The notes under the pieces are model-generated. The model was given only the letters and a program-made list of their open reading frames with translations, had not been told where the DNA came from and ran no database searches. From Mycolicibacterium porcinum (GTDB lineage: Bacteria > Actinomycetota > Actinomycetes > Mycobacteriales > Mycobacteriaceae), in NCBI GenBank assembly GCA_001942045.1, contig MSTD01000001.1, forward strand, positions 167,997 to 231,996: 64,000 nt of DNA, given 5' to 3'. The position numbers and the translations under genes are program-made. Each line of letters opens with the position of its first letter. The stretch's first letter is position 1. Positions 24,108 to 33,425 of this stretch are shown one piece after another.

Positions 24108-26114
24108 GTGCTTGCCGGAATGTCGTTGGGTACCGACCTCAAACGTTTCTCGCGCGGGACGATGCCGCGAATCGCGCTCGTGACGGTGATCCTGCTGCCG
24201 CTGCTGTACGGCGCGATGTACCTGTGGGCGTTCTGGAACCCGTTCGGTGAGGTGAACAAGGTTCCGGTGGCGCTGGTCAACGAGGATCAGGGCACGTTTG
24301 CGGAGGGGCAGCAGATCAAGGCCGGCGACGAGGTCGCCGATGCGTTGGTTGATTCGGGACAGCTTCAGCTGCACCGGGTTTCGGCGCAGGAGGCGGCCGA
24401 CGGGGTGGCCAGTGGCAAGTACTACTTCTCAATCACACTGCCGCAGGATTTCAGCACCAGCATCTCCTCCCCTTCGGGTGGATCGCCGCGTCAGGCCAAC
24501 GTGCGCTTCACGTTCAACGATGCCAACAACTACCTGGGTTCGATCATCGGCCAGAACGCAGCCCGCGAGGTGATCAACCAGATCAACGCGAACATCGGCG
24601 AACGCACGGTCGGCACCGTGCTGACCGGGCTGACCGACGCCGGGGCCGGTCTGGTCAAGGCGGCCGACGGCGCGCAGCAGTTGGCCGACGGGAGCGCCGC
24701 GGCCAATGACGGCGCGCACCGGTTGTCGACCGGGGCGGACGCCCTGACGGCGGGCCTGGTCACCGCGCGGGACGGCTCTGCCCAATTGGCCGCGGGCACG
24801 CGGCAACTGACGACGTCGGTCGATACCGCGACCGATCCGCTGCTCACCGTGTTGGACCGGGTCAGCGGGCTCGGCCTGGACCCCAACGAGGTCGGCATGG
24901 CCGCGCAGCGGTTGTCCGGGGCGGTGCGCTCGACCACCGACCGGATCGCCGCGTTGAACATCGACCAGGCCCAGGCCGCGGCGATCGTCGACCAGGCGGT
25001 CGGAATCCTGCGCAACAGCCCGGATCCCACGGTCCGTGATACCGGGGAGTTCTTGGCCGGGGCGCAACGGTTGCTGCAGGCGCGCGGTCTGGATCCCACC
25101 ACCGACGAGGGTCTGATCCGGCTGCGTGACAACGCCGCCCAGCTGGAAAACGAACTGGGCGACCCGAACAGCAAACTGCGGGTATTCATCAACAAGGCGC
25201 TCACCGGCGGTTTGCGCGCTGACGTCGTCAAATTGCGGGACGGCGCACACCAGCTCAACGACGGCGCCCAGCGGCTCAACAGTGGCCTGGTGCAGCTCGC
25301 CAACGGTGGACGTCAACTATCCAGTGGGGCAGGCGAACTCGCCGCAGGCACGGAGAAGCTGCAGGCCGGAAACCAGCAACTGGCCACGGCGCTCAAAGAG
25401 GGCTCGACCCAGGTCCCGTCCTGGACCCCGCAACAGCGCACCGAGGTGGCGCGCACCCTGGCCGCGCCGGTGGCGCTGGACATCCAGACGCACAATCCGG
25501 CCGCCACGTTCGGCACCGGCTTCGCCCCGTTCTTCCTGCCGTTGGCCCTGTTCATCGGCGCGCTCATCATCTGGATGTTGTTGAAGCCGTTGCAATCTCG
25601 TCCCGTGGTCAATGGGCTGGGCGCGCTGCGGGTGGTGCTGGCCTCCTACTGGCCAGCCCTGCTGATCGTGTTCTGTCAGGTCGTGGTGATGTACGTGGTG
25701 GTGCACTTCGGGGTGGGCCTGCAAGCCAAATACCCGTTGGCCACCGTGGCGTTCCTGCTGTTGGTCGCGGGCACGTTCCTGGCCCTGATTCAGGCGTTCA
25801 ACGCGTTGTTCGGGGTATCGGTGGGCCGGGTGGTGACGCTGGCCTTCCTGATGCTGCAGCTGGTGTCGGCAGGCGGCATCTATCCGGTGGAGACCACTGC
25901 GAAACCGTTCCAGATCCTGCACCCGGTCGATCCGATGACGTACGCGGTCAACGGTCTTCGCCAGTTGATCGTGGGCGGCATCGACTCGAGGTTGTGGATC
26001 GCGATCGCGGTGTTGCTCGGCGTGCTGGTGGTCTCGCTGGCCGCGAGTTCGTGGGCCGCGCGAAGAGACCGGCAATACACGATGGACAGGTTGCACCCGC
26101 CGATCGAAGTATGA
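24108..26114 (+). CDS. YhgE/Pip-type membrane protein (ABC-2-like)
   Basis: A 668-residue protein. One membrane helix lies near the N-terminus (about residues 20-43). A long extracytoplasmic region follows with repeated Gly-Ala-x-x-Leu-x-x-Gly heptads (about 185-430), predicted helical, as in the YhgE/Pip (phage infection protein) and EsaA families. The C-terminal part has five helices (about 465-660). Start GTG 24108, directly after the ATPase gene. YhgE-type proteins are linked to type VII secretion and phage infection in Firmicutes; the role here is unknown. Confidence 0.85.
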   Translation: MLAGMSLGTDLKRFSRGTMPRIALVTVILLPLLYGAMYLWAFWNPFGEVNKVPVALVNEDQGTFAEGQQIKAGDEVADALVDSGQLQLHRVSAQEAADGVASGKYYFSITLPQDFSTSISSPSGGSPRQANVRFTFNDANNYLGSIIGQNAAREVINQINANIGERTVGTVLTGLTDAGAGLVKAADGAQQLADGSAAANDGAHRLSTGADALTAGLVTARDGSAQLAAGTRQLTTSVDTATDPLLTVLDRVSGLGLDPNEVGMAAQRLSGAVRSTTDRIAALNIDQAQAAAIVDQAVGILRNSPDPTVRDTGEFLAGAQRLLQARGLDPTTDEGLIRLRDNAAQLENELGDPNSKLRVFINKALTGGLRADVVKLRDGAHQLNDGAQRLNSGLVQLANGGRQLSSGAGELAAGTEKLQAGNQQLATALKEGSTQVPSWTPQQRTEVARTLAAPVALDIQTHNPAATFGTGFAPFFLPLALFIGALIIWMLLKPLQSRPVVNGLGALRVVLASYWPALLIVFCQVVVMYVVVHFGVGLQAKYPLATVAFLLLVAGTFLALIQAFNALFGVSVGRVVTLAFLMLQLVSAGGIYPVETTAKPFQILHPVDPMTYAVNGLRQLIVGGIDSRLWIAIAVLLGVLVVSLAASSWAARRDRQYTMDRLHPPIEV

Positions 26115-26148
26115 GGCCGCGTTACGTACAGCGACGTACAGCGAAAAC

Positions 26149-27621
26149 TCAGCCGAGCCCGATCCGCCGGTAGCGCTCCAACCGCGTCTGCAGGCGCTGC
26201 TCTTCGGACACTGCCCGCAACGCAGCCAGCTCGCCGGCGATGGCCGTCGACAACCGTTCGGTGAAGGCTCGTGGCTCGTCGGCGGCATCGGGGTGTTCGG
26301 GCACGATCGCGTCGGCGATGCCGTTGCGCACCAGGTCGACCGACCGAACCCCTTGTCCGGCAGCCAGTTCCGCGGCATGCGCGGTATCGCGGTACACGAT
26401 CGCGCTGGCACCCTCAGGCGGCAGCGGCGCCAGCCAGCCGTTGGCGGCGACCAGCACCCGGTCGGCGGGCACCATCGCCAGCGCGGGCCCGCCGCTGCCC
26501 TGACCCATGAGCACCGACACCGTGGGGGTGTTCAGCGTGACCAATTCGGCCAGACAGCGGGCGATCTCGCCGGCCAGCCCGCCCTGCTCGGCCTCGATCG
26601 ACAGGGCCGGGCCCGGGGTGTCGATCACTAGCACCAGCGGTAATTGCAGTCCGGCCGCCAAGGCCATGCCGCGTCGTGCCTCACGTAGTGCGCCGGGTCC
26701 GACCAGCCCGCCCTCGCTGCGGCGCTGCCCGACCACCACGGCGGGCTGCCCGCCGAAGCGGGCCAGCGCCAGCAGCATCGTCGCGGCCTCGCCGCGTTCG
26801 GTGCCGGAGAGCAAGACGCGGTCGGTCGCGCCGTGCCGCAGCAGGTATCCGACCCCGGGCCGGTCCGGCCGCCGCGATGCCAGCACCGATTCCCAGGCCG
26901 GCACGTCGGGCAGCTGTTCGGGGACCACGGCGGCCGGAGGCGAGGCAGGAGGGTCCAGGATCACCCGCAGCGTGCGATCCAGGGTGTCGCGCAGCAGCGC
27001 CAGTGGCACCACACCGTCGATGACGCCGTGGGCGTGCAGGTTCTCGGCGGTCTGCACTCCGGACGGGAAGGGCTCGCCGTACAGGTGCTCGTACACCCGC
27101 GGCCCGAGGAAGCCGACCAGCGCGCCTGGCTCGGCGGCGGTGACGTGCCCGAGCGAACCCCAGGAGGCGAACACCCCGCCGGTCGTGGGGTGGCGCAGGT
27201 AGACCAGGTAGGGCAGGTGGGCCTGCTTGTGCAGTTCGACGGCGGCGGCGATCTTGACCATCTGCAGGAAGGCCACTGTGCCTTCCTGCATGCGGGTCCC
27301 GCCGGAGCTCGGTGAGGCCAGCAGCGGCAACCCTTCAGCCGTGGCTCTGGTCACCGCGGCCGTGATCCGCTCGGCCGCGGCCACCCCGATGGACCCGGCG
27401 AGGAAGTCGAACTCGCAGACCACGACGGCCACGCGGCGGCCGAAGATGGTGCCTTCGCCGGTCAGCACGGACTCGTCGAGCCCGGTCTTCGCCGCAGCTT
27501 CGGCCAGTTCGCGCTGGTAGTCCGCTGAACGGGCGATTTCAAGGGGTGGGGCGTCCCAGCTCTGGAACGAACCCTCGTCGAGCACTGCATCACGAAGCGC
27601 GCGGGCGCCGATCCGACTCAC
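26149..27621 (-). CDS. accD3: AccD3 acyl-CoA carboxylase beta (carboxyltransferase) subunit
   Basis: A 490-residue protein with N- and C-terminal carboxyltransferase (crotonase-fold) domains. Conserved Ser-Ser-Gly-Gly-Thr-Arg-Met and Gly-Gly-Val-Phe-Ala-Ser-Trp-Gly segments build the acyl-CoA pocket; a second Gly-Gly-Leu-Ala-Gly-Glu-Ile and Gly-Gln-Gly-Ser-Gly-Gly-Pro-Ala follow. Very similar to Rv0904c as recalled. With a biotinylated alpha subunit encoded elsewhere it would transfer carboxyl to acetyl- or acyl-CoA. GTG 27621 is chosen as start because it gives the M. tuberculosis N-terminus; the longer frame runs antisense through echA6. Confidence 0.92.
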   Translation of the reverse strand: MSRIGARALRDAVLDEGSFQSWDAPPLEIARSADYQRELAEAAAKTGLDESVLTGEGTIFGRRVAVVVCEFDFLAGSIGVAAAERITAAVTRATAEGLPLLASPSSGGTRMQEGTVAFLQMVKIAAAVELHKQAHLPYLVYLRHPTTGGVFASWGSLGHVTAAEPGALVGFLGPRVYEHLYGEPFPSGVQTAENLHAHGVIDGVVPLALLRDTLDRTLRVILDPPASPPAAVVPEQLPDVPAWESVLASRRPDRPGVGYLLRHGATDRVLLSGTERGEAATMLLALARFGGQPAVVVGQRRSEGGLVGPGALREARRGMALAAGLQLPLVLVIDTPGPALSIEAEQGGLAGEIARCLAELVTLNTPTVSVLMGQGSGGPALAMVPADRVLVAANGWLAPLPPEGASAIVYRDTAHAAELAAGQGVRSVDLVRNGIADAIVPEHPDAADEPRAFTERLSTAIAGELAALRAVSEEQRLQTRLERYRRIGLG

Positions 27622-27631
27622 CGCTTGAGCG

Positions 27632-27637
27632 TATATA
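27632..27637. promoter_or_regulatory. Symmetric TATATA element between divergent accD3 and echA6
   Basis: TATATA reads the same on both strands and lies exactly 10 bases from each start codon (GTG 27621 and ATG 27648). A -10 box at that distance puts the transcription start at or next to the start codon, so both mRNAs may be leaderless. No clear -35 boxes are visible. Confidence 0.5.
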
Positions 27638-27647
27638 GGCTGACCAC

Positions 27648-28382
27648 ATGATTGGTGTGACCAGAGACGGCAGTGTCCTGACCCTGGAACTGCAACGCGA
27701 AGAGCGGCGCAACGCGCTGAACTGCGAGCTTGTCGACGCCCTGCGGGAGGCGGTCGAGCATGCCGCCGAGCAGGACATCCGGGCAATCGTGCTGACCGGA
27801 GCCGGTCCGGTGTTCAGTTCGGGAGCTGACCTCACCGACGCCGCGGGGATGGCCGAGAAGCTTCCCGACAAGGCGCTGGCGCTGAACCTGGCGATCGACA
27901 AGGCCCCGGTGCCGGTCATCGGCGCGATCAACGGCCCGGCGATCGGCGCTGGCGTGATCCTGTCGATGATCTGCGATCTGCGGGTCGTCGCCCCCGACGC
28001 GTACTTCCAGTTCCCCGTCGCCAAGTACGGCCTGGCCTTGGACAACTGGAGCATCCGCAGGCTGACCTCCCTGGTGGGCTACGGCCGGGCGCGGGGCATG
28101 CTGCTGGCCGCCGAGAAGCTGACGGCCGAGACCGCCCTGCAGACCGGGATGGCCAACCGCATCGGCACCCTGGCCGACGCGCAGAAGTGGGCCGCCGAGC
28201 TGGCCGGGTTCGCGCCGCTGGCGCTGCAGCACGCCAAGCGCGTGCTCAACGACGACGGCGCCTACGAGGAATCGTGGCCCGAGCACAAGGAGCTGTTCGA
28301 CAAGGCGTGGGCGTCCAAGGACGTCATCGAGGCGCAGGTGGCCCGCATCGAGAAGCGTCCGCCTAACTTCACCGGGGCCTGA
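27648..28382 (+). CDS. echA6: EchA6 enoyl-CoA hydratase/isomerase family protein
   Basis: A 244-residue crotonase-fold protein matching Rv0905 in length and sequence as recalled. The acyl-CoA oxyanion segments Phe-Ser-Ser-Gly-Ala-Asp-Leu and Gly-Pro-Ala-Ile-Gly-Ala-Gly are present. The glutamates used by hydratases in the second segment are not at the usual places, in line with the reported role of M. tuberculosis EchA6 as a non-catalytic acyl-CoA shuttle into mycolic acid synthesis. The next gene starts 1 base after its stop. Confidence 0.93.
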   Translation: MIGVTRDGSVLTLELQREERRNALNCELVDALREAVEHAAEQDIRAIVLTGAGPVFSSGADLTDAAGMAEKLPDKALALNLAIDKAPVPVIGAINGPAIGAGVILSMICDLRVVAPDAYFQFPVAKYGLALDNWSIRRLTSLVGYGRARGMLLAAEKLTAETALQTGMANRIGTLADAQKWAAELAGFAPLALQHAKRVLNDDGAYEESWPEHKELFDKAWASKDVIEAQVARIEKRPPNFTGA

Positions 28383-28383
28383 C

Positions 28384-29499
28384 ATGCTGCGCGCTGCGCT
28401 GCGGGTCGGAGCCAGGTCGGCGTCACTGCTGGCCGGCGGGTGGTTGTTGCGCGCGTTGAACGGGACCTACGCCTCGGTGGGGGCGCTGCCCCGCGATATC
28501 CGCCCCGTGGCGCAGCGGTCGACGCAGTACGCCGACGGTGTGTTCGTCAACATCGAGCCGGCTTCGCCCGGCATCAGCATGAGCACAGAGGAGTGGCGCA
28601 TGCTGATCGCCGAGATGTTCGGCCCGCGCTCGGCCAGCCGGCCGCCCGGTCCGATCCCACTGGCCGACCCGGTGGTGCCGACCGACGACGCCGGCCAGGC
28701 CTGCGCGGTGTCCTGGTACGGACACTCCACTGCACTGATCGAGATCGACGGCTACCGCGTCCTGACCGACCCGATCTGGAGCGAGCGCTGTTCGCCGTCG
28801 CGGGTGGTGGGCCCGCAACGGCTGCACGAACCGCCGCTGCCGCTGGAGGCCCTGCCCGCCGTCGATGCCGTGTTGATCAGCCACGACCACTACGACCACC
28901 TCGATATCGAGACCGTGCTGGGCCTGGCCCGCACGCAGCGCGCGCCGTTCGTGGTGCCGCTGGGGATCGGGGCACACCTGCGCAAGTGGCGGATACCCGA
29001 AGACCGGATCGTCGAGCTGGACTGGAATGAGAGTCACCGGATCGGCGAGCTGACCCTGGTGTGCACGCCGGCCCGGCATTTCTCAGGGCGGTTGTTTCGG
29101 CGGAACACCACGCTGTGGGCGTCGTGGGCGGTGATCGGGCCACAACACCGGGCCTTCTTCGGCGGGGATACCGGCTATACCAAGAGTTTCTCCGAAATCG
29201 GTTCGGAATACGGCCCTTTCGATCTGACCCTGCTGCCGGTCGGGGCGTATCACCCGAGTTGGCCCGACATCCACATGAATCCCGAGGAGGCCGTGCGCGC
29301 TCACCTGGACGTCACCGACTCCGGCTTGCTGGTGCCGGTGCACTGGGCGACGTTCCGGCTGGCCCCGCATCCGTGGGCCGATCCGGTGCGACGCCTGCTG
29401 GCGGCCGCCGACCCGGCCGGGGTGCAGATCGCGGTGCCGCGTCCCGGGCAACGGGTGGACGCCGACACCGCGGCGCTCGATCCATGGTGGGAGTTCTGA
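28384..29499 (+). CDS. Metallo-beta-lactamase-fold hydrolase, NAPE-PLD-like (Rv0906-like)
   Basis: A 371-residue protein with the metal-binding motif Ser-His-Asp-His-Tyr-Asp-His-Leu-Asp (HxHxDH, about residues 165-171) and further ligands in Cys-Thr-Pro-Ala-Arg-His-Phe-Ser and Gly-Gly-Asp-Thr-Gly-Tyr, ending with Val-His-Trp-Ala-Thr-Phe. This matches the N-acyl-phosphatidylethanolamine phospholipase D-like group. A hydrophobic N-terminal stretch (residues 11-21) may anchor or export it. Co-directional with echA6 at a distance of 1 base, so likely an operon. A phosphodiester lipid is the probable substrate, by family only. Confidence 0.85.
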   Translation: MLRAALRVGARSASLLAGGWLLRALNGTYASVGALPRDIRPVAQRSTQYADGVFVNIEPASPGISMSTEEWRMLIAEMFGPRSASRPPGPIPLADPVVPTDDAGQACAVSWYGHSTALIEIDGYRVLTDPIWSERCSPSRVVGPQRLHEPPLPLEALPAVDAVLISHDHYDHLDIETVLGLARTQRAPFVVPLGIGAHLRKWRIPEDRIVELDWNESHRIGELTLVCTPARHFSGRLFRRNTTLWASWAVIGPQHRAFFGGDTGYTKSFSEIGSEYGPFDLTLLPVGAYHPSWPDIHMNPEEAVRAHLDVTDSGLLVPVHWATFRLAPHPWADPVRRLLAAADPAGVQIAVPRPGQRVDADTAALDPWWEF

Positions 29500-29565
29500 C
29501 CGCCTTCGGATGGCAAACTGACGTCTGATCATCACGACTGAGACGGGGACGAGGGCTTTGCGCGC

Positions 29566-31941
29566 ATGACGACGATCAATGTCGCTGGTCTCACCGAAGC
29601 CGAGGTGGCCCAGCGGGTTGCCGAGGGTAAGAGCAACGACGTCCCGACGCGGGCCGCGCGCAGCATCTCGGACATCGTCCGCGGCAACGTGTTCACCCGG
29701 ATCAACGCGATCCTGGGTGTGCTGTTCCTGATCGTGATGTCCACCGGGTCGGTGATCAACGGCGCGTTCGGCCTGTTGATCATCGCCAACAGCGCGATCG
29801 GCATCATTCAGGAGATCCGCGCCAAGCAGACCCTGGACAAGCTGGCCATCGTCGGCCAGGCCAAGCCCACCGTGCGCCGCGAATCCGGCAGCCGCGCAGT
29901 GCTACCCAGCGAGGTGGTGCTCGACGACATCATCGAACTGGGGCCCGGCGATCAGATCGTGGTGGATGGCGAGGTCATCGAGGAATCCAACCTCGAGGTC
30001 GACGAGTCGTTGCTGACCGGTGAGGCCGATCCGATCGTCAAGGACGTGGGCGATGCGGTGATGTCGGGCAGCTTCGTGGTCGCGGGTTCCGGCGCCTACC
30101 GGGCCACCAGGGTGGGTCGGGAGGCTTACGCCGCCAAGCTCGCCGAAGAGGCCTCCAAGTTCACCTTGGTGAAATCCGAACTGCGCAACGGCATCAACAA
30201 GATCCTGCAGTTCATCACCTACCTGCTGGTGCCCGCCGGCCTGCTCACCATCTACACCCAGCTGTTCACCACTCATGCCGACTGGCAGGACGCGGTGCTG
30301 CGCATGGTGGGCGCGCTGGTGCCGATGGTGCCCGAAGGTCTGGTGCTGATGACCTCGATCGCGTTCGCGGTCGGGGTGGTCCGGCTGGGCCGGCGCCAGT
30401 GCCTGGTCAACGAACTCCCCGCGATCGAGGGCTTGGCCCGCGTCGACGTGGTGTGTGCCGACAAGACCGGCACGCTCACCGAAAACGGTATGCGGGTGAG
30501 CGATCTGAAGTCCTTCACCGCGGATGACGTCGCCCAGGTGCTGGCGCAGCTGGCCGCCGATGACGCGCGGCCCAACGCCAGCATGGTGGCGATCGCGGAG
30601 GCCTACAAGATGCCGCCGGGCTGGTCGGCCACCGCGACCGCGCCGTTCAAGTCGGCCACCAAATGGAGTGGTGCGTCCTACGGTGAGCACGGGAACTGGG
30701 TGATCGGTGCCCCGGATGTGTTGCTGGACTCCAGCTCCCCGGTGGCCGAGCAGGCCGAGGAGATCGGGGCCAAGGGGCTGCGGGTGCTGCTGGTCGGGTC
30801 CTCCGATCTGGCTGTCGACGCGCCGCAGGCCCCGGGAACCGTCACTCCCGTCGCGTTGGTGGTGCTCGAGCAGCGGATCCGGCCCGATGCCGGCGACACC
30901 CTTGATTACTTTGCTTCCCAGCATGTTTCGGTCAAGGTGATCTCCGGGGACAACGCCGTGTCGGTGGGCGCGGTGGCGGGCAAGCTCGGACTGCACGGAG
31001 AGACGATGGACGCTCGCCAGTTGCCCCATGAGCCGGAGCAACTGGCCGACGCGCTGGAGGAGTACACCACGTTCGGCCGGGTGCGTCCGGATCAGAAGCG
31101 GGCCATGGTGCACGCCTTGCAGTTGCGCGGGCACACCGTGGCCATGACCGGTGACGGCGTCAACGACGTGTTGGCCCTCAAAGACGCCGATATCGGCGTC
31201 GCGATGGGGTCGGGCAGTTCGGCCTCGCGTGCGGTGGCCCAGATCGTGTTGCTGGACAACAAGTTCGCCACGCTGCCCTATGTGGTCGGCGAGGGCCGCC
31301 GGGTGATCGGCAACATCGAGCGGGTCTCGAATCTGTTCCTCACCAAGACCGTGTATTCGGTGCTGCTGGCCATTCTGGTGGGGTTGGCCGGCCTGTCGTC
31401 GGAATGGTTCGACACCGACCCGCTGTTGTTCCCGTTCCAGCCGATCCACGTCACCATCGCGGCCTGGTTCACCATCGGCATCCCGGCCTTCATCCTGTCG
31501 TTGGCCCCGAACAACGAGCGGGCCCATTCGGGTTTCGTGCGCCGGGTGATGACGGCGGCGCTGCCCTCGGGCCTGGTGGTGGGCACCGCGACGTTCGTCT
31601 CCTACCTGGTGGCCTATCAGGGGCGGGAAGCCAGCGCGGTGGAGCAGACGCAGGCCTCGACGGCGGCGCTGATTACGTTGCTGGTGTCCTCGTTGTGGGT
31701 GCTTTCGGTGGTGGCCCGGCCGTATGAGTGGTGGCGTGTGGCGCTGGTCGCGATCTCGGGTCTGGCGTATGTGCTGATCTTCTGTTTGCCACTGGCTCAG
31801 CGCCTGTTCATGCTGGATCCGTCGAATCTCGAGGTCACCGGGATCGCGCTGGGCATCGGCCTGGTGGGGGCCGGGTTGATCGAGGTGCTGTGGTGGGTCC
31901 AGGGCATGGTGCTGGGGGAGAAGCGCCGGTTGTGGAGATAG
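29566..31941 (+). CDS. ctpE: CtpE P-type ATPase (Ca2+ uptake in mycobacteria)
   Basis: A 791-residue P-type ATPase: actuator Leu-Leu-Thr-Gly-Glu-Ala-Asp-Pro, phosphorylated Asp299 in Asp-Lys-Thr-Gly-Thr-Leu-Thr, Thr-Gly-Asp-Gly-Val-Asn-Asp hinge, and about ten membrane helices with the last six clustered after residue 590. It matches Rv0908. CtpE was shown in M. smegmatis to import Ca2+; that is literature knowledge, not visible here. The 66-base gap to the upstream gene contains no Rv0907 homologue, unlike M. tuberculosis. Confidence 0.92.
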   Translation: MTTINVAGLTEAEVAQRVAEGKSNDVPTRAARSISDIVRGNVFTRINAILGVLFLIVMSTGSVINGAFGLLIIANSAIGIIQEIRAKQTLDKLAIVGQAKPTVRRESGSRAVLPSEVVLDDIIELGPGDQIVVDGEVIEESNLEVDESLLTGEADPIVKDVGDAVMSGSFVVAGSGAYRATRVGREAYAAKLAEEASKFTLVKSELRNGINKILQFITYLLVPAGLLTIYTQLFTTHADWQDAVLRMVGALVPMVPEGLVLMTSIAFAVGVVRLGRRQCLVNELPAIEGLARVDVVCADKTGTLTENGMRVSDLKSFTADDVAQVLAQLAADDARPNASMVAIAEAYKMPPGWSATATAPFKSATKWSGASYGEHGNWVIGAPDVLLDSSSPVAEQAEEIGAKGLRVLLVGSSDLAVDAPQAPGTVTPVALVVLEQRIRPDAGDTLDYFASQHVSVKVISGDNAVSVGAVAGKLGLHGETMDARQLPHEPEQLADALEEYTTFGRVRPDQKRAMVHALQLRGHTVAMTGDGVNDVLALKDADIGVAMGSGSSASRAVAQIVLLDNKFATLPYVVGEGRRVIGNIERVSNLFLTKTVYSVLLAILVGLAGLSSEWFDTDPLLFPFQPIHVTIAAWFTIGIPAFILSLAPNNERAHSGFVRRVMTAALPSGLVVGTATFVSYLVAYQGREASAVEQTQASTAALITLLVSSLWVLSVVARPYEWWRVALVAISGLAYVLIFCLPLAQRLFMLDPSNLEVTGIALGIGLVGAGLIEVLWWVQGMVLGEKRRLWR

Positions 31942-32009
31942 CTGGCAGCGAGGACAATGTGCGAGGTTCGGTTGAACACCGAGAAATGTCGAGAAGATAG
32001 GGTGGGAAA

Positions 32010-32189
32010 ATGGGATTCCTGGACAAGGCCAAGGACCTTCTGTCTCAGAATGCTGACAAGGTAGAGCAGGCCATCGACAAGGCCGGCGACATCGTCGACG
32101 AGAAGACGCAGGGCAAGTACTCCGGCGCGGTCGACAAGGCACAGGAAGCGGCGAAGAACGCCATCAACAAGGAAGAACCGCAGCAGTAA
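32010..32189 (+). CDS. Small antitoxin-like protein (Rv0909-like)
   Basis: A 59-residue, highly charged helical protein with repeated Asp-Lys-Ala-x-x pattern (Phe-Leu-Asp-Lys-Ala-Lys-Asp, Val-Glu-Gln-Ala-Ile-Asp-Lys-Ala-Gly-Asp). Length matches Rv0909, listed as the antitoxin of the Rv0909-Rv0910 pair. The start ATG 32010 follows GGTGGG. It stops 3 bases before the SRPBCC gene, consistent with a two-gene operon. Confidence 0.88.
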   Translation: MGFLDKAKDLLSQNADKVEQAIDKAGDIVDEKTQGKYSGAVDKAQEAAKNAINKEEPQQ

Positions 32190-32192
32190 CTT

Positions 32193-32642
32193 ATGGCTAA
32201 ATTGTCTGTCTCCGTCGATGTTCCATTGCCGCCGGAGAAGGCGTGGGAGTACGCCTCTGATCTGTCCCGGTACGACGAGTGGCTCAGCATCCACCGCGCT
32301 TGGCGGTCGAAGTTGCCCGAGACCCTGGAAAAGGGCACGGTCATCGACTCGATCGTGGAAGTCAAGGGCATGCTGAACCGTGTGAAGTGGACGCTGGTGA
32401 ATTACAAGCCACCGCAGTCCCTGACTCTCAACGGCGACGGCCGGGGCGGGGTAAAGGTCAAACTGATCGGAAAGATCACGCCGGCTCCGGTGGATGGTGG
32501 CGAGGGCGCGAAGGTGTCCTTTGATGTGCACCTCGGTGGGCCTGCCCTGTTCGGGCCCATCGGCATGGTGGTCGCGGCCGCGCTCAAGGGTGATATCCAG
32601 CAGTCGCTGGACAAGTTCAAGTCGCTCTACGCGTCGTCGTAG
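32193..32642 (+). CDS. SRPBCC-family protein (Rv0910-like toxin)
   Basis: A 149-residue START/SRPBCC-fold protein: an N-terminal strand with Pro-Pro-Glu-Lys-Ala-Trp-Glu, alternating beta strands, and a C-terminal amphipathic helix (Gln-Gln-Ser-Leu-Asp-Lys-Phe-Lys). The fold binds hydrophobic ligands. Rv0910 of M. tuberculosis is annotated as the toxin of a pair with Rv0909. There is no catalytic motif to explain toxicity. Confidence 0.88.
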   Translation: MAKLSVSVDVPLPPEKAWEYASDLSRYDEWLSIHRAWRSKLPETLEKGTVIDSIVEVKGMLNRVKWTLVNYKPPQSLTLNGDGRGGVKVKLIGKITPAPVDGGEGAKVSFDVHLGGPALFGPIGMVVAAALKGDIQQSLDKFKSLYASS

Positions 32643-32655
32643 TTTCTCGTGCGAG

Positions 32656-32687
32656 CAGTCCCCGCGAGCTTCCGTTCGCGGGGACTG
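32656..32687. terminator. Strong hairpin between convergent genes
   Basis: CAGTCCCCGCGA (32656-32667) pairs perfectly with TCGCGGGGACTG (32676-32687) around an 8-base loop. It lies between the SRPBCC gene and the converging frdD gene and can terminate both, though it has only a short T-tract. Confidence 0.75.
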
Positions 32688-32694
32688 TTCGGCG

Positions 32695-33054
32695 TCAGAG
32701 GGTGAGTAGCACCCAGATCGCCGCGATCGAGCCGAGAACTGCCGTGCCGTAACTACACACCGCGATCAGCCGATCGAAGCGGCCCAGTTTCAGCCCGTGT
32801 TCGAGCATGAAGCGGAACCGGTGAGCCCAGTGGAACAACCCGAGCACGAAGATGCCGGCCAGCACGATCCTGGTCAGCGGGTTGCGCGCCACGGTGAGGA
32901 GATGTGCCGGATCGGGTGCGTCGAGCAGGCCGAGCGGAAACACCACGCCGAACAGCAGCATCAGCACCGGCAGCGTCAGCGCGGTCACCATGCCGCCGGC
33001 CGAGAACAACAGCCAGAAGAACGGTTCCGGGGTACGACGGGCCGGCGCGTTCAT
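32695..33054 (-). CDS. frdD: FrdD fumarate reductase membrane anchor
   Basis: A 119-residue protein with three membrane helices (about residues 12-38, 53-73 and 95-118). A His in Leu-Phe-His-Trp-Ala-His-Arg-Phe is the typical quinone or heme-side residue of FrdD. It is the last gene of frdABCD and overlaps frdC by ATGA. With FrdC it anchors FrdAB to the membrane and carries electrons from menaquinol to fumarate. Confidence 0.9.
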   Translation of the reverse strand: MNAPARRTPEPFFWLLFSAGGMVTALTLPVLMLLFGVVFPLGLLDAPDPAHLLTVARNPLTRIVLAGIFVLGLFHWAHRFRFMLEHGLKLGRFDRLIAVCSYGTAVLGSIAAIWVLLTL

Positions 33055-33425
33055 GTCAGCACCACCCATGCGATCACCGCCGAGACGGCGAGCCACGCGG
33101 CGTAATGCCCGGCGAGCACCGCGTCCGCGGGCACCCGCCGGCCCCGTAGGTGCACGACCATCGCGCGAGGTGCCAGGCCGAACCAGGTCACGGTGTGCAA
33201 CAACAGGAAAGCCAGCGTCACCAGATTCAGCGCGATCACCAGCGGATGTCTGCTGAAGTTCTGAAACCAGTCGTAGTGCCCGCTTCCGAGCGCCCAGACC
33301 AGCAGCCCCAGGTACACCACCGACCAGGCCACGGCCTTGCAGCTGGCCTCGCGCAGCATGTACCGCAGGTAGGAACCTCGTTTGAGCCACCACAGCAGCG
33401 GGACCGGCTGACGGTAGGTCGTCAT
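33051..33425 (-). CDS. frdC: FrdC fumarate reductase membrane anchor
   Basis: A 124-residue protein with three membrane helices (about residues 30-48, 62-84 and 103-123), and the FrdC-typical N-terminus [11 protein letters not shown]. It overlaps frdB and frdD start/stop codons by ATGA, showing tight coupling. Confidence 0.9.
   Translation of the reverse strand: MTTYRQPVPLLWWLKRGSYLRYMLREASCKAVAWSVVYLGLLVWALGSGHYDWFQNFSRHPLVIALNLVTLAFLLLHTVTWFGLAPRAMVVHLRGRRVPADAVLAGHYAAWLAVSAVIAWVVLT

Noticed and set aside
26124..26143. Tandem 10-bp repeat ACGTACAGCG between convergent genes
   Set aside because: Only two copies, no symmetry and no link to a regulator; could be chance or slippage.
29902..32142. 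A 746-codon open frame opposite ctpE
   Set aside because: Shadow of the ctpE codon pattern; His/Gln/Arg-rich translation without any fold signal.
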